Origin: Chryseobacterium sp. StRB126
GTDB taxonomy: Bacteria > Bacteroidota > Bacteroidia > Flavobacteriales > Weeksellaceae
Length of the DNA: 64,000 nt
Assembly: GCF_000829375.1 (NCBI RefSeq)
Contig: NZ_AP014624.1
Span: forward strand, 1,612,001-1,676,000
Reading direction: 5' to 3'
Part shown: positions 53,820 to 62,884 of the stretch, one piece after another
Numbering within the stretch: the stretch's first letter is position 1
Layout: each line of letters starts with the position of its first letter
Notes under the pieces: model-generated
The model's input: only the letters and a program-made list of their open reading frames with translations
Told to the model about the DNA's origin: nothing
Database searches by the model: none
Position numbers and translations under genes: made by a program

Positions 53820-55295
53820 TTATACAATATTCAACATCCATGTGTAGATGTTTTCATCAGTAGAGATATTCAATTTTTTCCTTATTCTGTATTTTTTGCT
53901 CACTACAGAATTGATGGATACTTTTTTATATCGTGCTATTTCCTTTGTATCAAATTTCAATTTGATAAGTGCACAATATTCCAGATCAGATCGGATCAAT
54001 TGAGGATTTATTTGTAGTAATTGTTGATTGAAATCAGGGAATACTTCCGAGAATCTGGTAAAAAAAGATTCATCATTGCTTTTTGCTAATTTTATAAGTT
54101 CCTTTAGATTCTCAACTTCTGTTTCAGGCTTTTTATTCTTACTGAAGATCGTATCGGAATGCTCAGGTTCTTCAATATTCTGAAGCTCTTTTTTTATATT
54201 TTTTTTACGGAGTGTATAGAATATATAAAATACTGTCCCTGTGATGAGGATTAATGCTCCAACAAGATATTTGTTTTTCTTATGATTATCTACTGTAGTC
54301 ATATCAATTTTGTCTTTTATATCAGTTGTATTATCCAGTATTTTTTTGTCAATTTTATTAATACTATCTGTTATTTTTTGAGCTTTTATAGCATATAGAG
54401 TTTGGTTTTTATAATTATGAAGCCCAGAATAAGATTCTGCTTTTCCAGAATATATTTCTTTGAGCATGAGATTATAAATCTTATACTCGCGAATAAGTGT
54501 TATTGATTTATCAAAATACTCGAGAGCTTTTAAATAGTTTCCTTTTTTATTTTCTATATTTCCCTTAATTGTATAATAGTATATGAAATCTGATTGATCT
54601 TTTTCATGATCCATTGCCTTTTTAAAATCATTCAAATAAGCCTCTGATTTTGAATAATCATGTTTTGCATAATATTCTTGTCCTATTTCCTTTGCAAAAA
54701 ATCCTAAGAACTGATTTTTATAGGGATTATCATTATTTAATTTTTTTATTTCAGAATAACCCTTATATAAATATGTCAATACGGAATCTGTTTGATTAAT
54801 TTTGCTGTTTGTAGCTTGAATTCTATAAGCAAGGGATTTTATCAGGTGAGCCCTATTGTCAGGTATCTCCTTTAGAAGATTTAAAGAGCTTTCAATAGCT
54901 TCCTTGGACTTTTTTGGATAACCGGATTCAGAATATACAGTTCCTTCCTGTATGAAGAATAAAGATAATGAATAAAAGTCATTCTCTTGTTGAGCTAAAT
55001 TTTTACCAGCTATAATTTTTTCTAATGCACTTTTATAGTCCTGTTCATTAAGATATACTTCTGCCATTTTTAAATTGGCTTCAATCATTCCCTTAAGGTA
55101 ATCAATCTCTTTAGACCGATAATAAATTTCCGTACAAATTCGTAAGACCTCTTTGCTTCCTTTATCAACATATATATTTTTATCTTTTACGATATTTATC
55201 ATAATATCAATATCTTTCTGTTGCGGAGTGCTTTCCTGAGAATAAAATGTAACACTACAGAATACAAGTACGATGAAAAAAAAATTAGTTTTCAC
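53820..55295 (-). CDS. Membrane-anchored TPR protein with cytoplasmic LuxR-type HTH (copy 1)
   Basis: 491 residues; paralogue of the next gene in the same order: signal peptide (FFFIVLVFCSVTFYSQ), periplasmic TPRs (IENKKGNYLKALEYFDKSIT), a membrane helix at about 345-362 (YLVGALILITGTVFYIFYTL), and HTH (RSDLEYCALIKLKFDTKEIA, INSVVSKKYRIRKKLN). The last 60 residues are nearly identical between the copies while the periplasmic parts differ more, suggesting the same DNA target with different sensed signals or partners. Confidence 0.82.
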   Translation of the reverse strand: MKTNFFFIVLVFCSVTFYSQESTPQQKDIDIMINIVKDKNIYVDKGSKEVLRICTEIYYRSKEIDYLKGMIEANLKMAEVYLNEQDYKSALEKIIAGKNLAQQENDFYSLSLFFIQEGTVYSESGYPKKSKEAIESSLNLLKEIPDNRAHLIKSLAYRIQATNSKINQTDSVLTYLYKGYSEIKKLNNDNPYKNQFLGFFAKEIGQEYYAKHDYSKSEAYLNDFKKAMDHEKDQSDFIYYYTIKGNIENKKGNYLKALEYFDKSITLIREYKIYNLMLKEIYSGKAESYSGLHNYKNQTLYAIKAQKITDSINKIDKKILDNTTDIKDKIDMTTVDNHKKNKYLVGALILITGTVFYIFYTLRKKNIKKELQNIEEPEHSDTIFSKNKKPETEVENLKELIKLAKSNDESFFTRFSEVFPDFNQQLLQINPQLIRSDLEYCALIKLKFDTKEIARYKKVSINSVVSKKYRIRKKLNISTDENIYTWMLNIV

Positions 55296-55422
55296 GGATT
55301 ATTAAAAATAAAATGGGATGCTGACTATAATAAATCTGGAATACAGTACTTTCTAATACAGATATTATTTTATGATAAAGTTAATTATTTTTTATACATA
55401 TTGATAAAGTATGAAACAATAA

Positions 55423-56310
55423 TTATATATCCATTAGTAATGGCTGCCTACGATAGGATATTCTGTATTGTATTTTTTGAATGATATTTTTATTATGAAG
55501 ATCGAAATCAATTTCTCTTTGATTATGCTTTATATAATTTGTTAATCCTTCACTTAAAATAAATTTTTTCATTGCCTCTTTTAAGCCTTTTTTGGAACAG
55601 CTTACAATTAAACCTGTTTCATTGTGAATTAACATTTCTCTTATTCCTCCTACATCTGTACTAAAAAACAATCTTCCAGCGGATACAAATATGTTTTTTT
55701 TGCATTGTAATGAATCAACATTAAAAATAGGCTCATGTGCCTTTAATCCAATCGATGGATAATCAAACATATTACAAATGCATATTGCATTATCGATAAT
55801 CATTTTTGAATAAATTTCTGTAATTTGTATAGTTGTTTTAGAAACAAAAATAGTAATGTCATATGCCTTTCTTTGATTATGGGTTTTATTGACCAGTTTT
55901 TTTGATTTAAAAAAGCGAATATCTGAATAAAACCAATTTATTTTTTTAGAATGTTTAAAAGGACTTTTAACCAGATCTTGTAGGCTTGAATGCATAAAAG
56001 CAATTTCTGTATCAGGAATAAAACTTAACTTTCTTTTTAATAAAAAAGGGAAAATTCATATTTTTTGAGTTTCACACGTCTAAATATAATTGTAGTAAAA
56101 GAATTACTTTATTTGAAGAAAATTCTTCTTTTTCTTCTGTTTTTTTAAAATAATTTTACATGGGATTGTATATCATTTTTCAGGCCTCCTTGATGTATAT
56201 TTAATAAGATAGCAATTTCAAACTCATCTTTATCTAATCTGTTTAGTAAATCCAGTAATATTTTTTGGACACCACCCCTTTAGATAGAATGCAATCTAAA
56301 TAATATTCTA
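55423..56310 (-). pseudogene. Broken GT4/GT1-type glycosyltransferase
   Basis: On the minus strand the family can be followed from its start to its end. It begins VRILFRLHSI, a stop, GGVQKILLDLLNRLDKDEF, then ILLNIHQGGLKND. A frameshifted gap follows, then PDTEIAFMHSSLQDLVKSPF and INWFYSDIR. The long open part (190 codons, 55423-55995) reads KNIFVSAGRL directly joined to FFSTDVGGIREMLIHNETGL; the usual 70-80 residues between these two motifs are missing. A stop near the start, lost frame and an internal deletion mean no active enzyme. The intact gene would have made a UDP/GDP-sugar transferase for surface polysaccharide. Confidence 0.8.
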
Positions 56311-56742
56311 ACTGACTTTGTTATTATACTTACTAATCCATTTATACAGTGTCGTTTTTGGAATTCTATATTCATCAATTACTTGCTGTTTACTTTTTTT
56401 TCCTGAATTTATGAGATCAAGAATAAAATATATAATTTCTTGTGTATAAAGGTTTTTTCTAAATTGTGGCAATGAAGATTTTGCGGTGACTTCTTTATTG
56501 TTTTTGGCAGGGGGAGAGTACAGTATTAAATAATGAGAATAAATTCTGAAAAAATCATACTCAAGTAAAATACTGAATTTTAAAATAATGTCGCTGGTCA
56601 AATTTTTTTCATCAAGAGCTATTGTTAGTTCTTGTTCCGTATAATTCATGTATTTGCAAATACGATCAATATTCATCTTCACCTCTTCAATCCTTTGCTT
56701 GATGAGAATTCCAATGTGAATGTTTTTTAAATCGAGGGTCAT
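56308..56742 (-). CDS. Helix-turn-helix protein
   Basis: 144 residues, soluble. N-terminal domain with LKNIHIGILIKQRIEEVKMN, then ICKYMNYTEQELTIALDEKN, which looks like a Cro/XRE-type helix set, and LLEYDFFRIYSHYLILYSPP. The C-terminal HTH is SKQQVIDEYRIPKTTLYKWI. A recurrent small-protein family in this group, often called transposase-like although it has no catalytic domain. The stop overlaps the start of the glycosyltransferase remnant. The upstream neighbour is a wrecked secreted protein six bases away. Confidence 0.68.
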   Translation of the reverse strand: MTLDLKNIHIGILIKQRIEEVKMNIDRICKYMNYTEQELTIALDEKNLTSDIILKFSILLEYDFFRIYSHYLILYSPPAKNNKEVTAKSSLPQFRKNLYTQEIIYFILDLINSGKKSKQQVIDEYRIPKTTLYKWISKYNNKVS

Positions 56743-56748
56743 TATTAT

Positions 56749-57080
56749 TTAAGTAATTGTGATGAGTATTAGAGTGCTTTTCTGAAACCTGTGTCGATGT
56801 TTTTCCTTTTCTTCAATTAAAATTATAGGATCGGGTACTCGTTTCAACATTTTAAATAAAACAGGTGTGGAAGCTCTGGTACCAAAAGTTTTTTCTATGT
56901 AACCATTAAGATTGTAAGTTATTGTTATGGGGGATGAAGTATTGTTAGTAGCCATTTCAATATAGGTACAACCAACACGAACCATCGTATATGTTAGTAG
57001 TATTAATCCCTACATTACCATTTTGTGCATGTAAATAATAAGTACAAAATACATTCAAGATTAAGAGTACATTTCTTCAT
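56749..57080 (-). pseudogene. Remnant of a secreted protein (relative of the 58.1-59.0 kb wreck)
   Basis: Starts at ATG 57080 with MKK, then after a frameshift LILNVFCTYYLHAQNGNVGI and NTTN, i.e. the end of a signal peptide and the mature start shared with the intact protein at 59342 (GQVGINT). After a further shift it reads CTYIEMATNNTSSPITITYN and LNGYIEKTFGTRAS. This part matches TYTEPITNNTTSP and YSLNGYIDKIAGTQ in the other wreck. The 78-codon open frame 56749-56985 is only a piece of it. Not functional. Confidence 0.65.
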
Positions 57081-57405
57081 ACCTTTTTATTTTTAATTTT
57101 TACAAATGTATAACAGCTGTCTTTAAAATGGATGAAATATTAACTGTCAATACTTATTTAAAACTATCATTTTGGGCTCTTTCTAGCTTAATTTTTTTTG
57201 GTGTTCCATGATGATTAACGATGAAATTTCTTCTTGAAGATGATAGCTATCGCTAGTATTTGACTCTCTGTTTTGTCTGTTGTAATTAATATTTTTGTAA
57301 CCCTAGGTGTGTAAATGAAATGATGATGATCATTTTACGAAAATTGAAATGCCGAATTTGATCCAATTTGGGACTTTGGATAAAAATTTAATAAATAATA
57401 ATAAA

Positions 57406-58032
57406 ATGGAAATACAATTGTTAGTTTCTTTTCTATGTGCATCAGTATTGTTATCTCTAATGCCAGGACCTGATAACATATTCGTCTTAACCGAAAGTAT
57501 TACAAAAGGTAAAAATAATGGTATAGCCATCTCATTGGGGATGTCTTTGGGGGTCTTGGTTCACACTACGGCGGCAGCTACCGGTTTGTCTATAATAATT
57601 CAAAAATCTGCGATGGCTTTTACAGTTATTAAATTTATAGGGGCTGCTTATCTGTTTTATTTGGCTTTTCTTTCTTTTAAAGAAAAAAAAAGTGAATTAA
57701 ATTTCATGAAAAAAGAGAATGATAATGAAGATGTTTCTTATCTTATAAAAAAAGGCTTTTTAATGAATGCTTTAAATCCTAAAGTTGCGTTATTTTTTAT
57801 TGCATTCTTACCTCAGTTTATAACTAAAACAGGATTTAATATTACTGTACAAATGTTCATTTTAGGTATCATTTTTGCGCTGCAAGTTTTTTTTGTTTTT
57901 TATATAATCTCTATATTATCAGGTAGATTAACGAAATATGTTAAAAATCCTAAGTTCTGGAATATTACGAAATGGAGTAAGGGAGTTATTCTTTCCGCAT
58001 TAGGTATGGTTTTACTTTTTTCAAGAAAATAG
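57406..58032 (+). CDS. LysE/RhtB-family amino-acid exporter
   Basis: 208 residues, about six membrane helices. The ATG at 57406 starts the family N-terminus MEIQLLVSFLCASVLLSLMP followed by GPDNIFVLTESITKGKNNGI, the LysE signature; a longer in-frame start at 57349 adds a polar stretch and is rejected. Later landmarks are GAAYLFYLAFLSFK and LMNALNPKVALFFIAFLPQF. Exports amino acids or derivatives; substrate not determinable. It stands alone between two minus-strand wrecks and is the best-preserved ordinary gene of this stretch. Confidence 0.88.
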   Translation: MEIQLLVSFLCASVLLSLMPGPDNIFVLTESITKGKNNGIAISLGMSLGVLVHTTAAATGLSIIIQKSAMAFTVIKFIGAAYLFYLAFLSFKEKKSELNFMKKENDNEDVSYLIKKGFLMNALNPKVALFFIAFLPQFITKTGFNITVQMFILGIIFALQVFFVFYIISILSGRLTKYVKNPKFWNITKWSKGVILSALGMVLLFSRK

Positions 58033-58053
58033 ATCTTTGAAGTATTTAAAAGC

Positions 58054-58090
58054 AAAAAGTATACTTTAGTGTACTAAAATATACTTTTTA
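58054..58090 (+). terminator. Terminator after the LysE-type gene
   Basis: Stem AAAAAGTATA-CTTTAG with CTAAAA-TATACTTTTT around a TGTA loop. Confidence 0.65.
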
Positions 58091-58128
58091 ATATAACGCA
58101 AATTTTAAAGATTGATTAGGTGAAAGAT

Positions 58129-58979
58129 TTATTGAATACATTTTTGATGTGCATTAGCTTTGGTACACTTAAGTATATCATCACCATAATAATATTTATA
58201 GGGATTTTTAAGGACTTGTGCTGATATTGCTCCTTTCTCCCAATTGAAGTTGGCTCCTGTATCAGAACATATTAAAAATAAAAGTAGTAGGTTGTGTTCC
58301 TGCAATTTTATCAATGTAGCCATTAAGGCTGTATATTATCTGTTATGGTGATGTTGTATTATTTGTAATAGGTTCAGTATAGGTTGTACCACACTCAGCG
58401 TAGTATAGTAACCATTTCCAACAATTTGATAAATTGTCTATTTTCTTGATCCACTGGGAGTCTCTGCTCCATCTTTAAGAAACACATTCCTATATATCCA
58501 CTCAAAATCCATGCAGCTATGGGTGTTGAATATTTTACAATGATAACGCAGTCGTTTGGGCAGGAATAATAGCAGTTACTCCTAATCCAAGATTAATACT
58601 GTTAATAAAAGTAGTAGAGGTAAATCCTGAAAAAGATTTATTAACAGCTGTTGGTGCTATTATAGAATACACAATCTAATTGATAATTGCTTTTATTAAG
58701 GGGTACAAAAGCAGTCCGTCCACTGTGGGAGCTCTATGGTATAGAAGCTTCGCCATTTACTAAGCTAGTATTGTGTTATAGATGGCGAGCCCTTTAGCGG
58801 GTGATTCAACGGTTGTTATATCTGGTCATTCTGTAAGGAAATTCTTTGAACCGATAATTCTTATTAGATATGTTGAGGTCTAAAATTGTTGATGAGTTTG
58901 GAGTTATAGAATTAATCCCTTCGCTTCCTGTTTGTTAATATGCACCGAAGCTACCAAATACTACTACAATAATTTTCAT
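58129..58979 (-). pseudogene. Wrecked secreted protein gene
   Basis: From ATG 58979 the minus strand reads MKIIVVVFGSFGAY, a stop, then GSEGINSITPNSSTILDLN and, in changing frames, PAKGLAIYNT-like and SLVNGEAS / FVPLNKSNYQLD. Further on are TYTEPITNNTTSP, YSLNGYIDKIAGTQPTTFIF and SDTGANFNWEKGAISAQVL, ending at 58129. Many stops and frameshifts. The start resembles the intact neighbour at 59342 (GQVGINTITPNSTLS), so both belong to one secreted-protein family. The 64-codon open frame at 58129-58323 is a leftover. Confidence 0.7.
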
Positions 58980-59341
58980 AAGTGTTTTTTGATACAAATG
59001 TAAATTCAAAATCTGTATGAGACTATAAATAAAGACCGTTGAAAGCTTTTGTAATATGTGGGAAATGATCAAAACAAGAAGCATAAAAAATCTGCCCATT
59101 AATACACTCTGCAGGGTTTCTGTTTTGTTTTCTATAGATAACAAAGGTTGTCAGTTGTTGTTACGTCAATATTTTTGGGCTGGAACGTTGAATTTTGGTC
59201 CTTTTTTTTAAAAAAGACTTTAAAAGAGACTTATAGTAAATTTTGATTGAATATGAGAGCTTTTCGATAGGTTTTGACAGCTTGAAAATCACTTCAATTG
59301 GATGGTTTATAAATACTTTTGATGAAAATAAATTACAGACA
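58980..59341. other. Intergenic region upstream of the secreted protein
   Basis: About 360 bases, AT-rich, divergent between a wreck and an intact gene. A long T-run at about 59202-59209 precedes the plus-strand gene. No other feature seen. Confidence 0.35.
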
Positions 59342-60229
59342 ATGAATAAAAGAATTTTACAAATGACCTTATGTGTTTTTGGAGCATATTATTCCGGGCA
59401 AGTAGGTATTAATACCATCACTCCAAACAGTACTTTATCAATCAATGGATCTTTAGAAGCTGATTATAAGGAAATAATAACGGCTGCCTATAATATTTTG
59501 GCAACTGATCACTATATAACGTATAATGGAGCTTCAAATACAGTATTTACGCTTCCGGTTGTTGGAATGGGAGCTCAAAGTTATACAGGAAGAATTTATA
59601 AAATTAAGAATATCTCTTCTTCTACTATTACACTTCAAGCTTCAAACAGTAATACGTTGCGAATTGATAATACACCAGTAACTTCTTTGGTAATTCCTGT
59701 AGGTGCTTACGTTGAAGTAGTAAACAACAGTAATACAACAGGAGGGACATGGGATTTGTCTTTTACCGTTCTCCCAAAGCCTAGTAATGTAGAGATTTAT
59801 GGAGCGCAACTTTTAATTCCACCTCATGGCATTGGTGGGGTAACTCCTGACTGGGATAACCATACGAATACAAGTTTTGATACAGGTTCAGGAACTGATA
59901 ATTGGTGGGTTATTAGCAAGAAATCAGTAGCTTATGAATTTACAGTCAGCTATTTCAAAACAAGTAGAATGACCATTGTATATGAATATCAGGGAACACC
60001 TTTTAATGTTACCAATATGTATCCTATTTTAACATCAGGAAATAACTCGAGTTTTCCTGATGTATTTGCAGGATCATTTGTAAGTCTTGTCAATAATGGA
60101 ACTGGTGGAAGAACCAGGCTTACTGTTTCTGTTGCCCGTCTTGACTTTGTTGGAAACACTGGCCTTAGTAATACTAGTAACTGGACGGGTACTTTTTTAT
60201 TGAATTTATTGTTAGCTAGGAAATATTAA
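59342..60229 (+). CDS. Secreted beta-rich protein
   Basis: 295 residues from the ATG at 59342, which starts a signal peptide (RILQMTLCVFGAYYSGQ); an upstream in-frame start at 59243 would bury it. The mature protein opens QVGINTITPNSTLSINGSLE, the pattern of many secreted proteins of this group. Next is a beta-helix-like part (TGRIYKIKNISSSTITLQAS, NTLRIDNTPVTSLVIPVGAY) and a C-terminal beta domain (DNWWVISKKSVAYEFTVSYF). No T9SS sorting domain. The two wrecks on the left are damaged relatives. Confidence 0.75.
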   Translation: MNKRILQMTLCVFGAYYSGQVGINTITPNSTLSINGSLEADYKEIITAAYNILATDHYITYNGASNTVFTLPVVGMGAQSYTGRIYKIKNISSSTITLQASNSNTLRIDNTPVTSLVIPVGAYVEVVNNSNTTGGTWDLSFTVLPKPSNVEIYGAQLLIPPHGIGGVTPDWDNHTNTSFDTGSGTDNWWVISKKSVAYEFTVSYFKTSRMTIVYEYQGTPFNVTNMYPILTSGNNSSFPDVFAGSFVSLVNNGTGGRTRLTVSVARLDFVGNTGLSNTSNWTGTFLLNLLLARKY

Positions 60230-60415
60230 AGATTGCAATTTACTAAACTTGCGGTAGGAATAGCTAAAATGAATGACATTAAAATGATCGGAAGAGTGGA
60301 ACAAAGGCAATGCTTTGGTTTCTCTTTTTATCGGGTTAATACTTGTGCTGGCTAAAGGACATGTAACTAGCTACCGATTCAAAATGCGTCGCTACGAAAA
60401 AACGAATTGAATAAA
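60230..60415 (+). other. Short coding remnant before the GT2 gene
   Basis: At 60312-60410 one frame reads NALVSLFIGLILVLAKGHVT then SYRFKMRRYEKTN and a stop, a membrane-helix-like piece with a basic tail, without a start codon. Upstream MIGRVEQR in another frame may belong to it. Probably the end of a lost membrane protein. Confidence 0.3.
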
Positions 60416-61393
60416 ATGAAAATTTCCGTTATTATTCCAGTTTACAATGCAGAAAAGTATATTACAATTGCAGTAAATTCTGTTTTACAGCTTGAAGAAG
60501 TTTATGAGATTATACTTATTGAAGATAATTCACCTGATAATGCTTTAAAAGTTTGTAAGGAAATAGCAGCAAAATATGAAAAAGTGAAGCTTTATCAACA
60601 TCCAGATGAAAAAAATCATGGGGCGGGACAAAGTAGAAATTTGGGAATTCAAAAATCGACAGGTGATTTTATAGCATTTCTAGATGCAGATGATTATTTT
60701 CTTTCTAATAGATTTAGTGCTGAAAAAGAACTTTTTAAAAACCCTAATATTGATGGGGTATATGGTGCACTTGGAGTACATTATTATTCTGAAAAAGCGA
60801 AAAAACAGTATTATCAGCTATTCGGAGACCGCTTAACTACAGTTTATAGAAAACATAAACCAAAAGATGTTTTTCGGGGACAACTTAATATGCTTGGAAC
60901 TTTTGGACTTTTTACTATTGATACTCTTACAATCCGGAAAGAATCATTGTTGAAAATGGAGACTTTATTTAAGACTTTGTTATTGCATGAAGATACAGAG
61001 TTTTTTTTTCGTTTATCATATTATTTGGATCTTTATCCAGGAATTATTGATGAAGCTGTTGCCATGAGAGGAGTGCATGAGCATAACAGAATAACGAGGG
61101 TTGACAATCATGAGGTTAATCCGGCGTTTTCAAGATCATTATTATGGAAGGAAGTAGATTCTTGGCTGCAAAATGAAGATAATGTTTCTGAAGATATAAA
61201 AATTCACGTTAAAAGAATGTTTCGTAGTTATGAAATTGCAAAGGCTCCGGTTTTAAAAAAATGGGGGATGATAATTAAATATTTTTTTACGGATTATAAA
61301 AGTATACGATCTGGTCTTTATAATATCAATTTCAGACATTATCTTTTTCCACTACCAAAATTTCGAGCTGCTTTAAAAAATAGGAAAGAGTAA
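60416..61393 (+). CDS. GT2-family glycosyltransferase
   Basis: 325 residues from the ATG at 60416 (a TTG at 60407 is rejected). Classical GT-A fold: ISVIIPVYNAEKYITIAVNS at the start, EIILIEDNSPDNA, GAGQSRNLGIQKSTGDFIAF and the metal-binding LDADDYF. Further on, LLHEDTEFFFRLSYYLDLYP gives the E-D-type acceptor motif. Transfers a nucleotide-activated sugar to a surface glycan; the acceptor is unknown. Its only glycan-related neighbour is the broken glycosyltransferase at 55.4-56.3 kb, so a former surface-polysaccharide patch is likely. Confidence 0.88.
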   Translation: MKISVIIPVYNAEKYITIAVNSVLQLEEVYEIILIEDNSPDNALKVCKEIAAKYEKVKLYQHPDEKNHGAGQSRNLGIQKSTGDFIAFLDADDYFLSNRFSAEKELFKNPNIDGVYGALGVHYYSEKAKKQYYQLFGDRLTTVYRKHKPKDVFRGQLNMLGTFGLFTIDTLTIRKESLLKMETLFKTLLLHEDTEFFFRLSYYLDLYPGIIDEAVAMRGVHEHNRITRVDNHEVNPAFSRSLLWKEVDSWLQNEDNVSEDIKIHVKRMFRSYEIAKAPVLKKWGMIIKYFFTDYKSIRSGLYNINFRHYLFPLPKFRAALKNRKE

Positions 61394-61522
61394 AGCATAT
61401 TTAGAGTGGTTACATAATCACATTTTCTGTTAAGGCATATTGGTTATAGTATCTTTTCCGTTTATCTGATTTTCTATTAAGTGTATTCTTAAAACGTAAA
61501 GTTTCAAATTTTTCTCATATTA

Positions 61523-61552
61523 AAAAGAACCCTTATTTTAAAAGGGTTCTTT
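61523..61552 (+). terminator. Rho-independent terminator after the GT2 gene
   Basis: Stem AAAGAACCCTT/AAGGGTTCTTT around an AT loop. It lies 130 bases after the stop and can work in either direction. Confidence 0.75.
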
Positions 61553-61668
61553 AGGAAGTACATCAACATTATTAAATAAAAACTAAACATTTCATAATTG
61601 AATTCTTATTTAGGGATATCTGTAATGATTGGATCAATTTCAGTAGTTTCTTTTAATGAGTGGACAAT

Positions 61669-61750
61669 ATTTTCTGTGTAATATTGATGTCCTCACGTGA
61701 AGGTGTCAGGTTTCCGGAAGGATGGTTGTGGACTGTTGTAAAAATCAATT
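61669..61750 (-). pseudogene. Fragment of a RadC/JAB-domain gene
   Basis: The minus strand encodes FTTVHNHPSGNLTPSREDIN then ITQKI, the metal-binding HNHPSG...D core of RadC-family proteins, followed shortly by a frame break. Everything before and after is missing. RadC-like genes in this phylum are frequent cargo of integrative elements, so the fragment may be a trace of one. Confidence 0.65.
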
Positions 61751-61843
61751 AATCTGATTTTCAATTTCAAAAATTTCTTTCAGGCATTCTTGTTCATCGC
61801 CATCAACAAATTTTTGTCTGGTTATTTCGTTTTTTTTGATCAT
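61745..61843 (-). CDS. Very small open frame, doubtful
   Basis: 32 codons, MIKKNEITRQKFVDGDEQEC then LKEIFEIENQIN and a stop. Coding-like composition (charged, helical), overlapping the RadC fragment by a few bases. It may be a genuine short protein or the truncated start of a larger one. Confidence 0.25.
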   Translation of the reverse strand: MIKKNEITRQKFVDGDEQECLKEIFEIENQIN

Positions 61844-61904
61844 GATGAATTACTTTATCGTTGTATAATCATCTTTGTTTAATGATTCTTCAAAATTGAG
61901 TGTT

Positions 61905-62307
61905 TTAATCAATATTGAAAGGCACCATATCTGATTTTGCACCAAGATATTCTATTTGAAAATAATAGGTTTCATCTTGTTTGACATTAAAATTGGCTCC
62001 TTTAAAATCGAGAAACTGGCCATTCTCTATTTCTTCAAGTTTCGATTTTAATATAAACTGAGCGGATTCTCCTGTTTCAATTGAAATTAGATTGTTAACA
62101 TCATCTATAGGAATCATATAGCTTACACCTTTATGTAATCGATCCTTGTTTTTATCATATAAATGACCTATTTCTCTTACAAGCCCACCCGTATTATTAG
62201 ACAGATTTAGCTTTAATGTCTCTTCGGATATATTAAATATATTTACATAGAACAAGAATGATTCTCCATCCTTTTCTATTTCTGCATTTATTTTAATTTT
62301 TAGTCAT
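61905..62307 (-). pseudogene. Small hypothetical protein with an N-terminal frameshift
   Basis: The uninterrupted frame runs 61905-62255 (116 codons from a TTG). In the same frame coding continues upstream as KIKINAEIEKDGESFLFYVN with no start codon, while ATG ACT at 62307 lies one base out of frame just before it, next to a run of five A. One extra A therefore seems to separate the start codon from the body. The body (NISEETLKLNLSNNTGGLVR, DETYYFQIEYLGAKSD) looks like a small beta-rich domain. Family unknown. If the A-run is a sequencing error the gene is intact, about 133 residues. Confidence 0.5.
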
Positions 62308-62333
62308 ATTTGATTTTGTTTATATGAAAAATA

Positions 62334-62359
62334 AGGTTAGCTCAAAAATGAGCTAACCT
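62334..62359 (-). terminator. Hairpin terminator for the minus-strand gene at 62412
   Basis: Perfect stem AGGTTAGCTC/GAGCTAACCT with a six-base loop; on the minus strand followed by TATTTTTC. Confidence 0.7.
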
Positions 62360-62411
62360 CGATACAATTTATTGATAATATTAAGAATAGAATAACTTGT
62401 TTGTACTATAA

Positions 62412-62864
62412 TTAATCTATTTTTTGGGCATTACCTTTAATTATAACATTATTTTCTTTTTGATTTAGATACAAAACTTCCCTTATTACCCAACGTTTAT
62501 TATCAAAGTTACTTTTCTGATTAAAATAGATATTCAAAATTTGTGATATAAAAAAAGCATTAAGATAGCTCATTTTTTCTTTCATTCCAATTTTTGTGTC
62601 ATTCAGAATATCTTCATAAGAAGGATATTCGGTAAGGTTTTCAAATAATTCTAAGGCATAGTTTTCACCGGTTTGTTTATCATCTTCTATTAATTCATTC
62701 AACAATTCTTCGTACTTGGGTTGTATTATTTTATTGAAAGTATCTAGCTCAATATTTATATCAAATTGATATATTTCTTTGCCTTCAATATATTTCTCAT
62801 AGTAATGTTCATCATAGAATAAATGTTGAGAATTAGTTTTTTGGTTATTAATGTATACTTGCAT
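62412..62864 (-). CDS. Small hypothetical protein, candidate immunity protein of the ruined toxin upstream
   Basis: 150 residues, soluble, acidic and AT-rich in sequence. MQVYINNQKTNSQHLFYDEH at the start; helical middle (TFNKIIQPKYEELLNELIED, KEKMSYLNAFFISQILNIYF). No family recognised. Its ATG lies 20 bases after the stop of a wrecked toxin-like coding region, the usual layout of a polymorphic toxin and its immunity gene. It remains intact and has its own terminator, which agrees with retention of an orphan immunity gene. Role inferred from position. Confidence 0.55.
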   Translation of the reverse strand: MQVYINNQKTNSQHLFYDEHYYEKYIEGKEIYQFDINIELDTFNKIIQPKYEELLNELIEDDKQTGENYALELFENLTEYPSYEDILNDTKIGMKEKMSYLNAFFISQILNIYFNQKSNFDNKRWVIREVLYLNQKENNVIIKGNAQKID

Positions 62865-62884
62865 GTTATTTGTCTTTAATTTAT

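Noticed and set aside
56749..56985. 78-codon frame as an intact gene
   Set aside because: It is the tail of a frameshifted secreted-protein gene whose signal peptide lies in other frames up to 57080.
58129..58323. 64-codon frame as an intact gene
   Set aside because: It is a leftover in a secreted-protein wreck reaching to 58979.
59243..59341. Longer N-terminus for the secreted protein at 59342
   Set aside because: It would place 33 residues in front of a clear signal peptide.
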